Positions 8,939 through 17,230 of a DNA stretch of 64,000 nt are shown here, in pieces (within the stretch, counting starts at the first letter, position 1; each line of letters begins with the position of its first letter). The stretch covers positions 1-64,000 of the forward strand of contig CAWKGV010000008.1 of NCBI GenBank assembly GCA_963849305.1. The letters are read 5' to 3'. The notes under the pieces were generated by a model. That model saw only the letters and a list, made by a program, of their open reading frames with translations. It had not been told where the DNA came from and ran no database searches. Origin of the DNA: CAWKGV01 sp963849305 (GTDB lineage Bacteria > Pseudomonadota > Alphaproteobacteria > Acetobacterales > Acetobacteraceae). Made by a program: the position numbers and the translations under genes.

Positions 8939-9244
8939 GCAGCCGCGCGCGTCATTCGGAAGGTCCTTGCCCTTGCCGAGAGCATACCTGAGGTAGGACG
9001 CACCGCTCTCGAGGGGCGACTTGTCAGGCCTTATCGGATCCAGCAGGAGTTTTTTGCGACTGGCCTGACGCATATCGTCGGATCGGCGCTAGCTTCGTTA
9101 GCTACTCTCAAGCACTCCAGCACTCCCGACTTGCCGTCGCAAAGCGTCGTCGCGCTTACCTCCCGCTTACCCTGTCCCTTCTCGGTAGAGCGGGTAAGCG
9201 CCCGGCTTGTCAGCAAGTCCTTGTTTAAATTGGAGCAGCGGTAG
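8939..9244 (+). pseudogene. C-terminal coding remnant of unknown family
   Basis: A 101-codon open frame without a start, ending at TAG 9242-9244. The translation looks like real protein (helical VIRKVLALAESIPEVG, then EGRLVRPYRIQQEFF, ending SARLVSKSLFKLEQR), with no run of Arg/Pro typical of GC shadows. I do not recognise it. The surrounding 8845-8938 and 9245-9301 show nothing further. Probably a fragment left by rearrangement at the core/island boundary. Confidence 0.35.
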
Positions 9245-9301
9245 AGACCCGGATCGAACTCTCTCTGAGTTCATTGGACGCCAGAGGCGCGCCAGATCGC
9301 A

Positions 9302-9324
9302 GCGGGCCTGCCCTCCAGGCCCGC
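9302..9324 (-). terminator. GC-rich hairpin downstream of dmfA2
   Basis: Perfect 9-base arms (GCGGGCCTG at 9302-9310 and CAGGCCCGC at 9316-9324) around a 5-base loop, 22 bases past the dmfA2 stop. No U-run follows on the minus strand, so it is a 3'-end stabilising hairpin or weak terminator rather than a classic intrinsic terminator. Confidence 0.4.
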
Positions 9325-9346
9325 AGCTTGGCGCCCACCCGAGATC

Positions 9347-11635
9347 CTACCCCGCCCCGGGAAGCGGACCTTCCCGCATAAAGGCATCAACGACGTTCTT
9401 CATAATCCGCGAAACGCTGTTATCGAACTTTTTCCACGGCAGCGCGCCGGCCCAGGCGATGGAACTGGCGGAGAAGACGGCGCCGTTCTTGGGCGTGGTG
9501 AAGTATACCATGTCGGCCCGCACCAGCGGGTGCTGCGTCCCGCCCATGCCGGGGTGCATGAACATGACATCCTCCTGGACCAGCGGATAATTATCGGTCA
9601 ACGGCTCCGATGACGCGAGAATCAAGGCATGCGGCGGAGTGCCGAGCGAGAGATCATAGCGGTCGATCTCAAGCCCGGCGGCGCCGCCGCGTGCCAGCCC
9701 GAATTCCCCAAACACTTCGCCGCGTACGCCCTCGAAGATCCACGCGACCGAGCGATCGTAACTATCCGGCATCCGGCGGTATGGCACCGATGCGTCCATG
9801 CCTTCCGATGTGAAGCCAACCCCTACCAGCTTCTGCGGCGGCCGGTTGCGATGCCGCCAGAGGCCGCTGCGCTCTCCGGTGCTCGCCAGGTAATGCTCGC
9901 CGGCACGCGCCTGCCAGGCGCGCGAGCCCGCCTCGAGCTTGCGCACCTCCATGATCCATGGCTGCTGCTGGCGGAAACCTACCACCCAGTAATAGCCGTT
10001 GCCGGAGAGATAGATCAGCCGCCCGCCGTCCGCGAGATAATCCTCGATGGCGTCCATCATCCGCTCGGAGTAGTACTCGCAGTGGCTGCCGTTGATCACC
10101 ACACGATAGGGCCGGATCGTCGCCACCCCCTCGCGGTCCAGATCCTCGTCGGTCAGCACCTCGTAGTCGTAACCCATTTGCTCAAGCCAGGCGACGATCG
10201 ACAGGTCCGCGGGGAACTGCCACGGACAGGTAATGGCAGGCATGCGGTATTTCGGGCGCATGTTGAAGATGGGCCGGTGATAGGAGCTGTAGCAGACGCC
10301 GGCCCCGTCGGTGTGATGGTCATAGGTTGACAGGCCGAATTCGACCTCGTTTCGGTAAACCTCGACGTCGACTTCCTGCAGGATCGGCGTCACCGCCGTG
10401 ATCGCCTGGCCGAGATCGGCCTCGAAGCTGAGCTGTGCATTGGCGTAGGCGAGATAGCTCGCCGTCGGCAGCAGCAGGCAGATCGACGCGCGCGGCTTCG
10501 CCGCGCGAACGGCGAACGGCATCCATTCCTCGGCCTGCCCCTCGGTGGCCGTGACCTTCACTGCGTAGACGCCGCTCTTGAGCTGCTCCGGGATCGTATA
10601 GCTGAAACTCGGTTCCCAGCGGCAATCGGTCAGCGCATCGTCGTGGAACTCAATGCCGCCATATTCCTCCGGCGCCAGGCGGAAACAGTCGTTGCGACCG
10701 TTCCAGTTCCAGCCCGTCTGCGCTCGAACCGGGCAATTGACGCCCTCGGCGTTCAGCCGGTGCGGGCCGGTGTCGATCACGGTGTCGCCGATACCGCGAT
10801 CGGTGTAGCCGAGCGAGGTGTCCCAGTAGGCAAGCACATCTCCCGCCGGGGGCTTCCCCCCGGCCGATATGGCCGCCAGCTCGCTGCCGTCGAGCACCCG
10901 GCCTTGCACGCCGCAGCGGTCGATCTTGCCGTTGTAGCATTGCGTCATGAAGACGCCGCGCGCCGCATTGTGGTCGGCCGCGGCGCCGATCAGAAACGGC
11001 ACGTCGTCGGCGTGGCCGATCCGGACGCGCAGCGCCTCGCTTACATGCGAGCCGTAGTCGTAGGGGACGATCTTCGACAGCCGGCTGTTGTAGCGATTGA
11101 GCACGGTCTCCTGGTGAACTGCGGCACGGCAGGTGCGCGGATCGAATGTGCCGGCCACGAAGTACCAGACCTGCGCGATCAGCGGCGGTCCCGCTGCGAC
11201 GGCGTCCGCCCGCGTGCCGTCGCCGACCCAGAACTCCAGCCGCCCCGACGCATTGATGCCAAGGCCGTAGCCGATGGTCCGGTCTGCCGACCAGCGGCCC
11301 AGGATCATCTGGCGGCCCGCTTCGGGCAGGGTGGGAAATATGTAGGCGTGCAATGTGAACGGGCCGGCGGGCGCAAGCACGCCGTCGGGATCGGCAACGC
11401 GCAGGAAGCTGCCCCTTTGCACGTACTGCTTGCGCGCGGGCCATTCCCGGTTGATGGGAGCCTCGACCGCCTGCTCAACAAAGCCGGGGCCATCGGGATT
11501 TTCGTCGCCGTGGATCAGCCGGACGAGCTGGGCGCGCAGCCTTGCGGTGCCCTCGACGCTGGTCATGAACGCGATGGAATCACCGGCCCTGACGCTGAGT
11601 TTGTCCGAGTAGCCGTGCACGTGGCTCTTTGCCAT
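9347..11635 (-). CDS. dmfA2: N,N-dimethylformamidase large subunit
   Basis: A 762-residue protein matching the large subunit of DMFase, which hydrolyses N,N-dimethylformamide and small amides to formate and amine at a mononuclear iron. Residues about 90-250 form a LamG/concanavalin-like region (LHAYIFPT, GRWSADRTIGYGLGI, GKIDRCGV); the C-terminal half is the catalytic domain. Y397, Y438 and E520 (in GSHCEYYS) fall where the two-Tyr-one-carboxylate iron ligands of the Paracoccus enzyme are expected; this mapping is by memory of residue numbers, not an alignment. Length equals that of described large subunits. Intact, 33 bases after dmfA1, last gene of importer operon 1. Confidence 0.93.
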   Translation of the reverse strand: MAKSHVHGYSDKLSVRAGDSIAFMTSVEGTARLRAQLVRLIHGDENPDGPGFVEQAVEAPINREWPARKQYVQRGSFLRVADPDGVLAPAGPFTLHAYIFPTLPEAGRQMILGRWSADRTIGYGLGINASGRLEFWVGDGTRADAVAAGPPLIAQVWYFVAGTFDPRTCRAAVHQETVLNRYNSRLSKIVPYDYGSHVSEALRVRIGHADDVPFLIGAAADHNAARGVFMTQCYNGKIDRCGVQGRVLDGSELAAISAGGKPPAGDVLAYWDTSLGYTDRGIGDTVIDTGPHRLNAEGVNCPVRAQTGWNWNGRNDCFRLAPEEYGGIEFHDDALTDCRWEPSFSYTIPEQLKSGVYAVKVTATEGQAEEWMPFAVRAAKPRASICLLLPTASYLAYANAQLSFEADLGQAITAVTPILQEVDVEVYRNEVEFGLSTYDHHTDGAGVCYSSYHRPIFNMRPKYRMPAITCPWQFPADLSIVAWLEQMGYDYEVLTDEDLDREGVATIRPYRVVINGSHCEYYSERMMDAIEDYLADGGRLIYLSGNGYYWVVGFRQQQPWIMEVRKLEAGSRAWQARAGEHYLASTGERSGLWRHRNRPPQKLVGVGFTSEGMDASVPYRRMPDSYDRSVAWIFEGVRGEVFGEFGLARGGAAGLEIDRYDLSLGTPPHALILASSEPLTDNYPLVQEDVMFMHPGMGGTQHPLVRADMVYFTTPKNGAVFSASSIAWAGALPWKKFDNSVSRIMKNVVDAFMREGPLPGAG

Positions 11636-11668
11636 GAACTGCCTCCCTTGCCTGCTGGCGGCGGGCCG

Positions 11669-12031
11669 TCAGGATTGCGTCAGATCGTGCACCCGCCGCA
11701 GGAAGACCGCGTGCTGCGCCTCGTCGGGAGTCGCATAGGTCTTGTCGTCAACGGCGCGGGGCGGCACGCCGCGCCGACCGGACAGCGCGACGATGCGGTA
11801 CTCCGCATAGGGCTTAACCGCCAGGATCGCATATTTATCGTTGATTGCCGCGCGGCGAAAATAGTTGAGCAGTCGCTCCAGGTCGTCGCCGTGCGGGCCG
11901 GACGGGTTGCGTCGGTGCGCGGCGATCAGCTCGTCCGTGACGAGTGCGCGCAGGCGCTGGCGGACGAAAGCGTCGAAACGCTTGAAGTAAAGCGTCTGCT
12001 TGTCGCGGACGTCGGTGGCCTCCTCGGGCAT
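11669..12031 (-). CDS. dmfA1: N,N-dimethylformamidase small subunit, in frame with livM
   Basis: 120 residues starting MPEEATDVRD, with the Arg/Lys-rich helical character and QTLYFKRFDAFVRQRLRAL, LERLLNYFRR and KYAILAVKPYAEYRIV segments of the DMFase small (alpha) subunit, which is normally about 130 residues and packs on the large subunit. I place the start at 12031 because AGGAGGTGAG lies 4 bases upstream of this ATG. However, the upstream livM frame runs into it with no stop, so a 518-residue LivM-DmfA1 fusion would also be made if livM ribosomes read through. dmfA2 follows after 33 bases. Confidence 0.85.
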   Translation of the reverse strand: MPEEATDVRDKQTLYFKRFDAFVRQRLRALVTDELIAAHRRNPSGPHGDDLERLLNYFRRAAINDKYAILAVKPYAEYRIVALSGRRGVPPRAVDDKTYATPDEAQHAVFLRRVHDLTQS

Positions 12032-13225
12032 GATCTCACCTCCTCTGCCACTCTGCTGCGCGCGTTGCTCGCTGCGTCTCCTGCTACGCCACACATCGAA
12101 CTGGGCGGCGACGCCGACCAGGCCGCCGCGGGTGAACAGCACCGTGCCGAGCATGATGCCCGCCACGATGATGAGGCGCATCGGGCCAAGCCCGATGAAC
12201 ACCTGGTCGATCGCGACCACGATCAGGGTGCCGACCACCGCACCCTCGCTCGTGCCGATGCCGCCGATGACGATCATCGCCAGCAGCAACATCAGTTGAT
12301 CCATCGAAAACAGCGACGGCGACGCGCCCGTGAAGTAGGTCGCATAGAAGCCGCCGATCACGCCGAGCGCGGCGGAGGAGATCAGAAAGACACTGACGCG
12401 CGCCGCGCGGAAATTGACCCCGAGCGCCTCGGCAAAGGCTTCGCTCCTCTCCGGCGCCGCCCGGAGCAGCAGGCCAAGCCGCCGGCCATTGACCAGCCGA
12501 TAGAGGGCGAGGGCGCCCAGCATCAGGAGAAACGCGGCCGCATAGCTTATCATCAGGCCAGCGTGTTCGGACACCCCATCCGGAACATAGGTATCGGAGC
12601 CGTACAGGCCGCCGGTCGCCGCCCCGAACGTGCGCGATTGAATGACATAGACGCGGCACAGCTCCGTCAGTCCGACGGTCAGCAGCGCGTAATACCAGCC
12701 TTCGAGCCGGATTGCCGGCACGGCTATGACGATGCCGCAGGCGAGGCCGAATACCGGCCCGACGGCGATCATCCCCCACCACGCGAGACCATAGGCAATC
12801 GAGAGGTAGGCCGAGCCATAGGCGGCGACGCCGACGATGGCGAGCGTCGCCAGCGACCAGATGCCGGCCGTGCCGACCACCAGCATCCAGACGATGTTGA
12901 TCGCGGCGTAGATAGCGAAGACGACGGCGGACGACAGCAGCGAGTTGCTGCCGAACTGCGGCGCGACCGCAAGGACGATCAGGCCGACGACCCAGTAGAG
13001 CGGTCGCTTGTCGACGATCGTCCAACGGCTTGCGAGACTTCTGGGATCGTAGGCGGTGCGAATAAGCAGCGGCGTTCGGCGCGTGAACGGATAGCGGATG
13101 CGCCGGCGCGGCTTGCCCCAGGCACGTTCCTCACGAGGCGCCCGCAATCGGCCGGCTGCCGGCGGTTCGGCGGCAATCGCCGGGGCACCGATTGCAAATG
13201 ATCCGGCGTCGTTCGAGACTGCCAT
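12032..13225 (-). CDS. livM: Branched-chain/amide-type ABC permease LivM (system 1), fused to DmfA1
   Basis: Residues 1-398 of a 518-residue frame are a LivM permease: a basic N-terminal extension, then about ten hydrophobic helices, with the conserved EAA-like loop region GLLLRAAPERSEAFAEALGVN and the helical signature AMIVIGGIGTSEGAVVGTLI. LivM normally ends shortly after the last helix; here the tail FDVWRSRRRSEQRAQQ continues into the DMFase small subunit. One of the other two frames has a stop (TAG) near 12063, so a one-base change there could restore a normal LivM end. It starts 3 bases after the livH frame ends. Confidence 0.85.
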
Positions 13226-13228
13226 GCG

Positions 13229-14111
13229 TCACTCCCGCGCGGTTTCGAGAATGCCGGCGATGCCGCGCGGGCGGATCAGCAGCACGATGATGATGAACAG
13301 GAATTGCGTGATGAGCACGAACTGGCCACCGATCGAAATCGCGGTTGTCGCTTCGATCCCCCCGACCAGGACGGCCGCGATGATCGCACCGGGGATGCTG
13401 CCGAGCCCTCCCGCCAGTGCCACAATCATCCCCTTGAGCAGCGGCGTCAGTCCCGAGAAGGGGCTGACAAATAGGTCTGCGACAGCAGAACCGAGGCGAG
13501 CCCCGCCAGCCCCCGGTAACCGCCATCACCGCCATCGCGGTGGACCGCAGGCCGATGCCGACCAGCGCGGCACCCTCGGGGTTGCGCATCATTGCCCGGA
13601 TTTCGAGGCCGCGCCGGCTGCGCTTGGCCCAGATCAGCGTCAGCAGCAATACCATCACGGTGGTCAGGATCGCCCCAAGATCGCCGGCGCTCAGCACCGC
13701 CGATCCGACATGAAAGCTCCGGTTGCCGAACACCTTCGGCAGGGATCTCGCATACGGGCCGAACGCCCACAACAGAAATTGCTGCCCAAGCAGACTGATG
13801 GCAAGCGTCGCGATCAGGCTGCGCACAACGTAGTTCGGCTTGTCGTAAAGCGGCAGGAATGCGAGCACGCCGATCAGCATGCCGGCGAGCATTCCGGTGA
13901 CGATGCCGGCCAGCAGCACCACCGCGCCGTTCGTCGACACATATTGCGCGGCGAGCCATGCGCCATAACCGGAAAAGGCGAAGATCAGGCCGTGGGCCAT
14001 GTTGATCAGGCCCAGGCTCGACCAGATGATCGAGATGCCGATGGCGAGCAGACCATAGATCGAGGCCAGCGTAATCGCGGTCAGGATCAGATAGTACGGG
14101 TCAAGGTGCAT
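13229..14111 (-). pseudogene. livH: LivH-type ABC permease (system 1), two frameshifts
   Basis: Starts MHLDPYYLILTAITLASIYG at 14111 and follows LivH through INMAHG and AGLASVLLSQTY to IIVLLIRPRGIAGILE. Two single-base losses break it: in a C-run at 13510-13514 (minus strand G5 where G6 is needed) and in a short T-run near 13470. Both lie in homopolymers and no nonsense codon is otherwise present, so it may be intact in the organism. The partner LivM and the ATPases flank it directly. Confidence 0.8.
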
Positions 14112-14118
14112 CGCAGGC

Positions 14119-14847
14119 TCAGTGCGGCGCCCCGGCAAACCTGCCGAGTAGTGTCGCTCCCAGTGCCTCGGCACCACCCTTTACGACGCCGGCGTGGATG
14201 CTGAGCAGGCGGTTGACCTGCCCCTCCAGCATGGAGAGGTTTTGTTCAGCAATGATCATGGCCCCCTCTTTGAGGTCGATCCGGCTCAACACCGCGATAA
14301 GGTTCTTGCTGATCTTAGGCGCCAGTCCGAGCGAGGGTTCGTCGATCAGGTAGAGCGAGGCGTCGGCCATCAGACCACGGCCAAGACTGACCATACGGCG
14401 CTCGCCGCCCGACAATTTGCCGACCGGGACCGCAAGCAGGTGCCGCAGCGGAGGAAAGATCTCCAGGATCCGCTCGCGCCGCGCTCTTCGTTCGCGCCAG
14501 GCGCGTCCGGTATAGGCGCCGCTATCGAGATGGTCGGCGACGGTGAGGCCCTGAAACAGGGCATCCCCCTGCGGCATCAGGGCCAGCCCCAGGCGCACGA
14601 TCCGATGCGTATAGCGGCCGACGGCCTGACTCCGCCTCCCCCCGATCTCCATCCCCTTCAACAGGATCGAACCGCTCTGCCAGTCCGTGAGCCCGGCGAT
14701 CGCGCGCAGCAGGGTGGACTTGCCGTGCCCGTTGAGGCCGACGAGCCCCACGCGCTCGCCGGTGTACACGGTCAGGTTGACCCGATGCAAAACCTGAAGC
14801 GGTCCATACCCGGCCGAAAGGGCCTGCACTTGCAGAACTTCCCTCAC
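14119..14847 (-). CDS. livF: LivF-type ABC ATPase (system 1)
   Basis: 242 residues, intact. Walker A GLNGHGKST, Q-loop region LALMPQGDALF, ABC signature LSGGERRM, Walker B YLIDEPSLGL and switch His replaced in the AEQN motif as usual for LivF. It overlaps the end of livG by four bases and precedes livH. Powers import with LivG. Confidence 0.93.
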   Translation of the reverse strand: MREVLQVQALSAGYGPLQVLHRVNLTVYTGERVGLVGLNGHGKSTLLRAIAGLTDWQSGSILLKGMEIGGRRSQAVGRYTHRIVRLGLALMPQGDALFQGLTVADHLDSGAYTGRAWRERRARRERILEIFPPLRHLLAVPVGKLSGGERRMVSLGRGLMADASLYLIDEPSLGLAPKISKNLIAVLSRIDLKEGAMIIAEQNLSMLEGQVNRLLSIHAGVVKGGAEALGATLLGRFAGAPH

Positions 14848-15621
14848 GTCACACGTTCCTGCGCCGGCTCCGCCGGCAGGCCGTCGAACTCGAAATAGGC
14901 GGCACGGACGGCGCGGTCTTCGAACACGGTCTCGGGCGATCCACGGGCAATCAGACGTCCGAGATCGAGCACCACCACCTGGTCGGCAATCGCCGACAGC
15001 AACTCCAGCCGATGCTCGACGACGATGACCGCCATTTGCATTTCGCGGGCGAAATAGCGGATCAGGGAGTTGATCTCGTCGATCTCCGCATTGTTAAGAC
15101 CGGCTGCCGGTTCATCCATCATGAGCACCCGCGGACGGCGCATCAACAGACAGGCGAGCAGCAACTTGCGGCGACTGAGCGTATCGAGGGCTGCAGCCAT
15201 TCCGTCGCTGCCGGCCCGCAGGCCGACTTTGTCCACCGCCCATTCCGCGTGGTAGCGCGTCAGGAGAGGGTGAAACGCCTGGCGCGCCGCCTTGAGGACT
15301 TCGCCGACCGTCAGCGCCTCCGGCACCACGGGCGACTGGTAGGTGCGCGCAATGCCGAGGCGGGCCCGAGCGTAAAGCGCCAGCCGCGTGATGTCGTGGC
15401 CGTCAAAGCTCACCCGGCCACGCTGTGCCCGGTAGCGGCCCGAGAATACCTCAAGCAGCGTTGTCTTGCCGGCGCCGTTCGGTCCGACAACGCCCAGTAT
15501 CTGGTCTGAGTTCCACGGCGAGCGACACCCCTTCCAGGATTGGCCGTCCGCTAAGCCGGATGTGGATGTCGTCGCAGCAAAATAGGCCGGCGCCGCTGCG
15601 CCGATCACTATCGGCTAGCAT
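14844..15621 (-). pseudogene. livG: LivG-type ABC ATPase (system 1), one frameshift
   Basis: The proper N-terminus starts at the ATG at 15621 (MLADSDRRSG ... GRPILEGVSLAVEL) and the remainder (ILGVVGPNGAGKTT to DGLPAEPAQERVT) is in another frame; one base is missing near 15505-15515. Walker A GPNGAGKTT, a LivG-type LSRRK replacing the usual LSGG signature, Walker B LMMDEPAAGLNN and VVEHRLE switch are readable. The changed signature motif is notable. Stop overlaps livF by four bases. Confidence 0.8.
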
Positions 15622-15647
15622 CGTGGGCAGCCGGGCTCCTGCGCGTT

Positions 15648-16934
15648 TCAGGCGCGCGCAGACATCCAGGGTGCTTGCCGGAACTTTCTCTCGGCCAGCG
15701 AGTTCGGCTGGATGATCTTGTGCTGCCCGTCTTGGATCTGGAAGTAGAGGGTGGCCATTCCTTTGTCGAGGTCGGTCGTTTGCAGAGGATACTGGAGCGC
15801 CGCCTGGTAGGCGTTGTTCATGTTGATCGCCCCATCGACGCCGCGGTAGATATGGGTGCGCACATAGTCCGCCACGCTCTTGAAGTCCTCGGGCTCCACC
15901 GCCGTCCAGGCTTCCTTCAGGAACTGGATTGTGTCATAGGCGGAACCGTTATAGCAGAGGCCGATCACGCCAGGATAGGCGGCTTGGTATTTGCGGCGGA
16001 ATGCCGCGCCCTGCTTGTCGTCGTAGACGCCCAGCACGGTCGACCAGACGAAGCCTTCCGCAGCCTTCCCGGCAAGGCCGAGAAATTCCGACTGCGACGG
16101 CCCGTATTGCAGATATACAAGGGCCCCCTTGACCGGATTGTTCACGAACGCCTGGCAGAATGCCGCCTCTTCCGCGGCGACCCAGTGATCGATCATGATT
16201 ACGCCGGCGCTTTCCTGCTTCAGCTCCTCCTGCACCGGACCCCAATCCTGTACCGGGGAGATGACATCGGTGATGCGCGCCAGCTCGAACTTGCTTTTCT
16301 TCAACGCCTCCAAGGCGTATTTGGCGATGGTCTGGTTGTAGGCGCTCTGTTCCCGGATAATGTGCACCTTGTTGTTGATCGGCTTCCACACGCCGTCGGC
16401 CGCCAGCTCCTCAAGGAAGCGCGGGAACATGAGACCGTAATAGGTCTCCGGCGGGTCCACCTGGAAGACCTGGCTGTATCTCTCCGGATTGGCCTTGACC
16501 AAGTCGATGATGTTCTGCTGCGTCGAACCGTGCAACAGCGGCGCCTTGTAGTCGCCGAGGGCTTGTAGCATGGGCCGGCCGATTACCGAAAAGGCGGTGC
16601 CGATCGCATGCGGCTTCACGTCCACGATCTTGCGAAATGTCGCCTGGGTTCCCTCCGGCGACAGCAGATCGATATCAAAGACCTGGAACTCGATCTTCCG
16701 TCCGCGCACGCCGCCGGCGTCGTTGATCTCTTTCTGCGCCAGTATGGCGCCCTTGTGATAATCGGTGTGGTCCCCGACCCCGACTTGCCCACTTTGCGCG
16801 CAGGACAGCGCGATCCGGATGGGCGCGTTCGATTTCGCCAATGCCGGCGTCGCGAGCGGGGGCACGAGCCACGGTGCCGCGGCTATCGCCTTGACCACGC
16901 TTCGCCGGGTTGGCGCGGATGAGATGATCCCCAT
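15648..16934 (-). CDS. livK: Periplasmic substrate-binding protein (system 1, Peripla_BP type)
   Basis: 428 residues, intact. N-terminal signal with twin Arg (TRRSVVKAIAAA) and cleavage likely after PALA, then a two-lobed binding protein (IRIALSCAQSGQVGVGDHTDY; AQKEINDAGGVRGRKIEFQVFD). First gene of the operon livK-livG-livF-livH-livM/dmfA1-dmfA2. The association with DMFase suggests that it binds a small amide; this is inference, and the pocket residues cannot be judged from sequence alone. Confidence 0.9.
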   Translation of the reverse strand: MGIISSAPTRRSVVKAIAAAPWLVPPLATPALAKSNAPIRIALSCAQSGQVGVGDHTDYHKGAILAQKEINDAGGVRGRKIEFQVFDIDLLSPEGTQATFRKIVDVKPHAIGTAFSVIGRPMLQALGDYKAPLLHGSTQQNIIDLVKANPERYSQVFQVDPPETYYGLMFPRFLEELAADGVWKPINNKVHIIREQSAYNQTIAKYALEALKKSKFELARITDVISPVQDWGPVQEELKQESAGVIMIDHWVAAEEAAFCQAFVNNPVKGALVYLQYGPSQSEFLGLAGKAAEGFVWSTVLGVYDDKQGAAFRRKYQAAYPGVIGLCYNGSAYDTIQFLKEAWTAVEPEDFKSVADYVRTHIYRGVDGAINMNNAYQAALQYPLQTTDLDKGMATLYFQIQDGQHKIIQPNSLAERKFRQAPWMSARA

Positions 16935-17230
16935 TTATCTTCCTCCCTCGGCCTCGATCGGGCGGCGGCTGTTGGTTTGCCGCATCATGAAATTGCTGGG
17001 GTTTGCCTTCTCTGGCACACCCGTCTAGCACCCCCGCGCCGCTCCGGCAATCCCAGGGCCGGCCGTCCCAAAGGTGCAGAGAGCGCCGAGGTTGCAAATG
17101 AACCTGGCGGCGGTTAGCGTCCTTCGCTGTCGCGGCTGCTGCTGCTTTCGCGCCGCACCGTTGCCGTGCTGCCGCGATGCGGGCAGCGGTTGCTGGCGTC
17201 TGGAAAGCCGATCCGCTGGGAGGTCAGAAC
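16935..17230. promoter_or_regulatory. Divergent intergenic region between livK and the amine oxidase
   Basis: About 300 bases without a convincing gene separate the livK operon (minus) from the amine oxidase frame (plus), so both promoters must lie here. I see GGGAGG ahead of the ATG at 17231 as the oxidase ribosome-binding site, but no clear operator palindrome. Confidence 0.5.

Noticed and set aside
10643..13201. Plus-strand open frame of 852 codons
   Set aside because: Antisense to dmfA2 and livM/dmfA1; Arg/Asp/Gln-rich, no domain.
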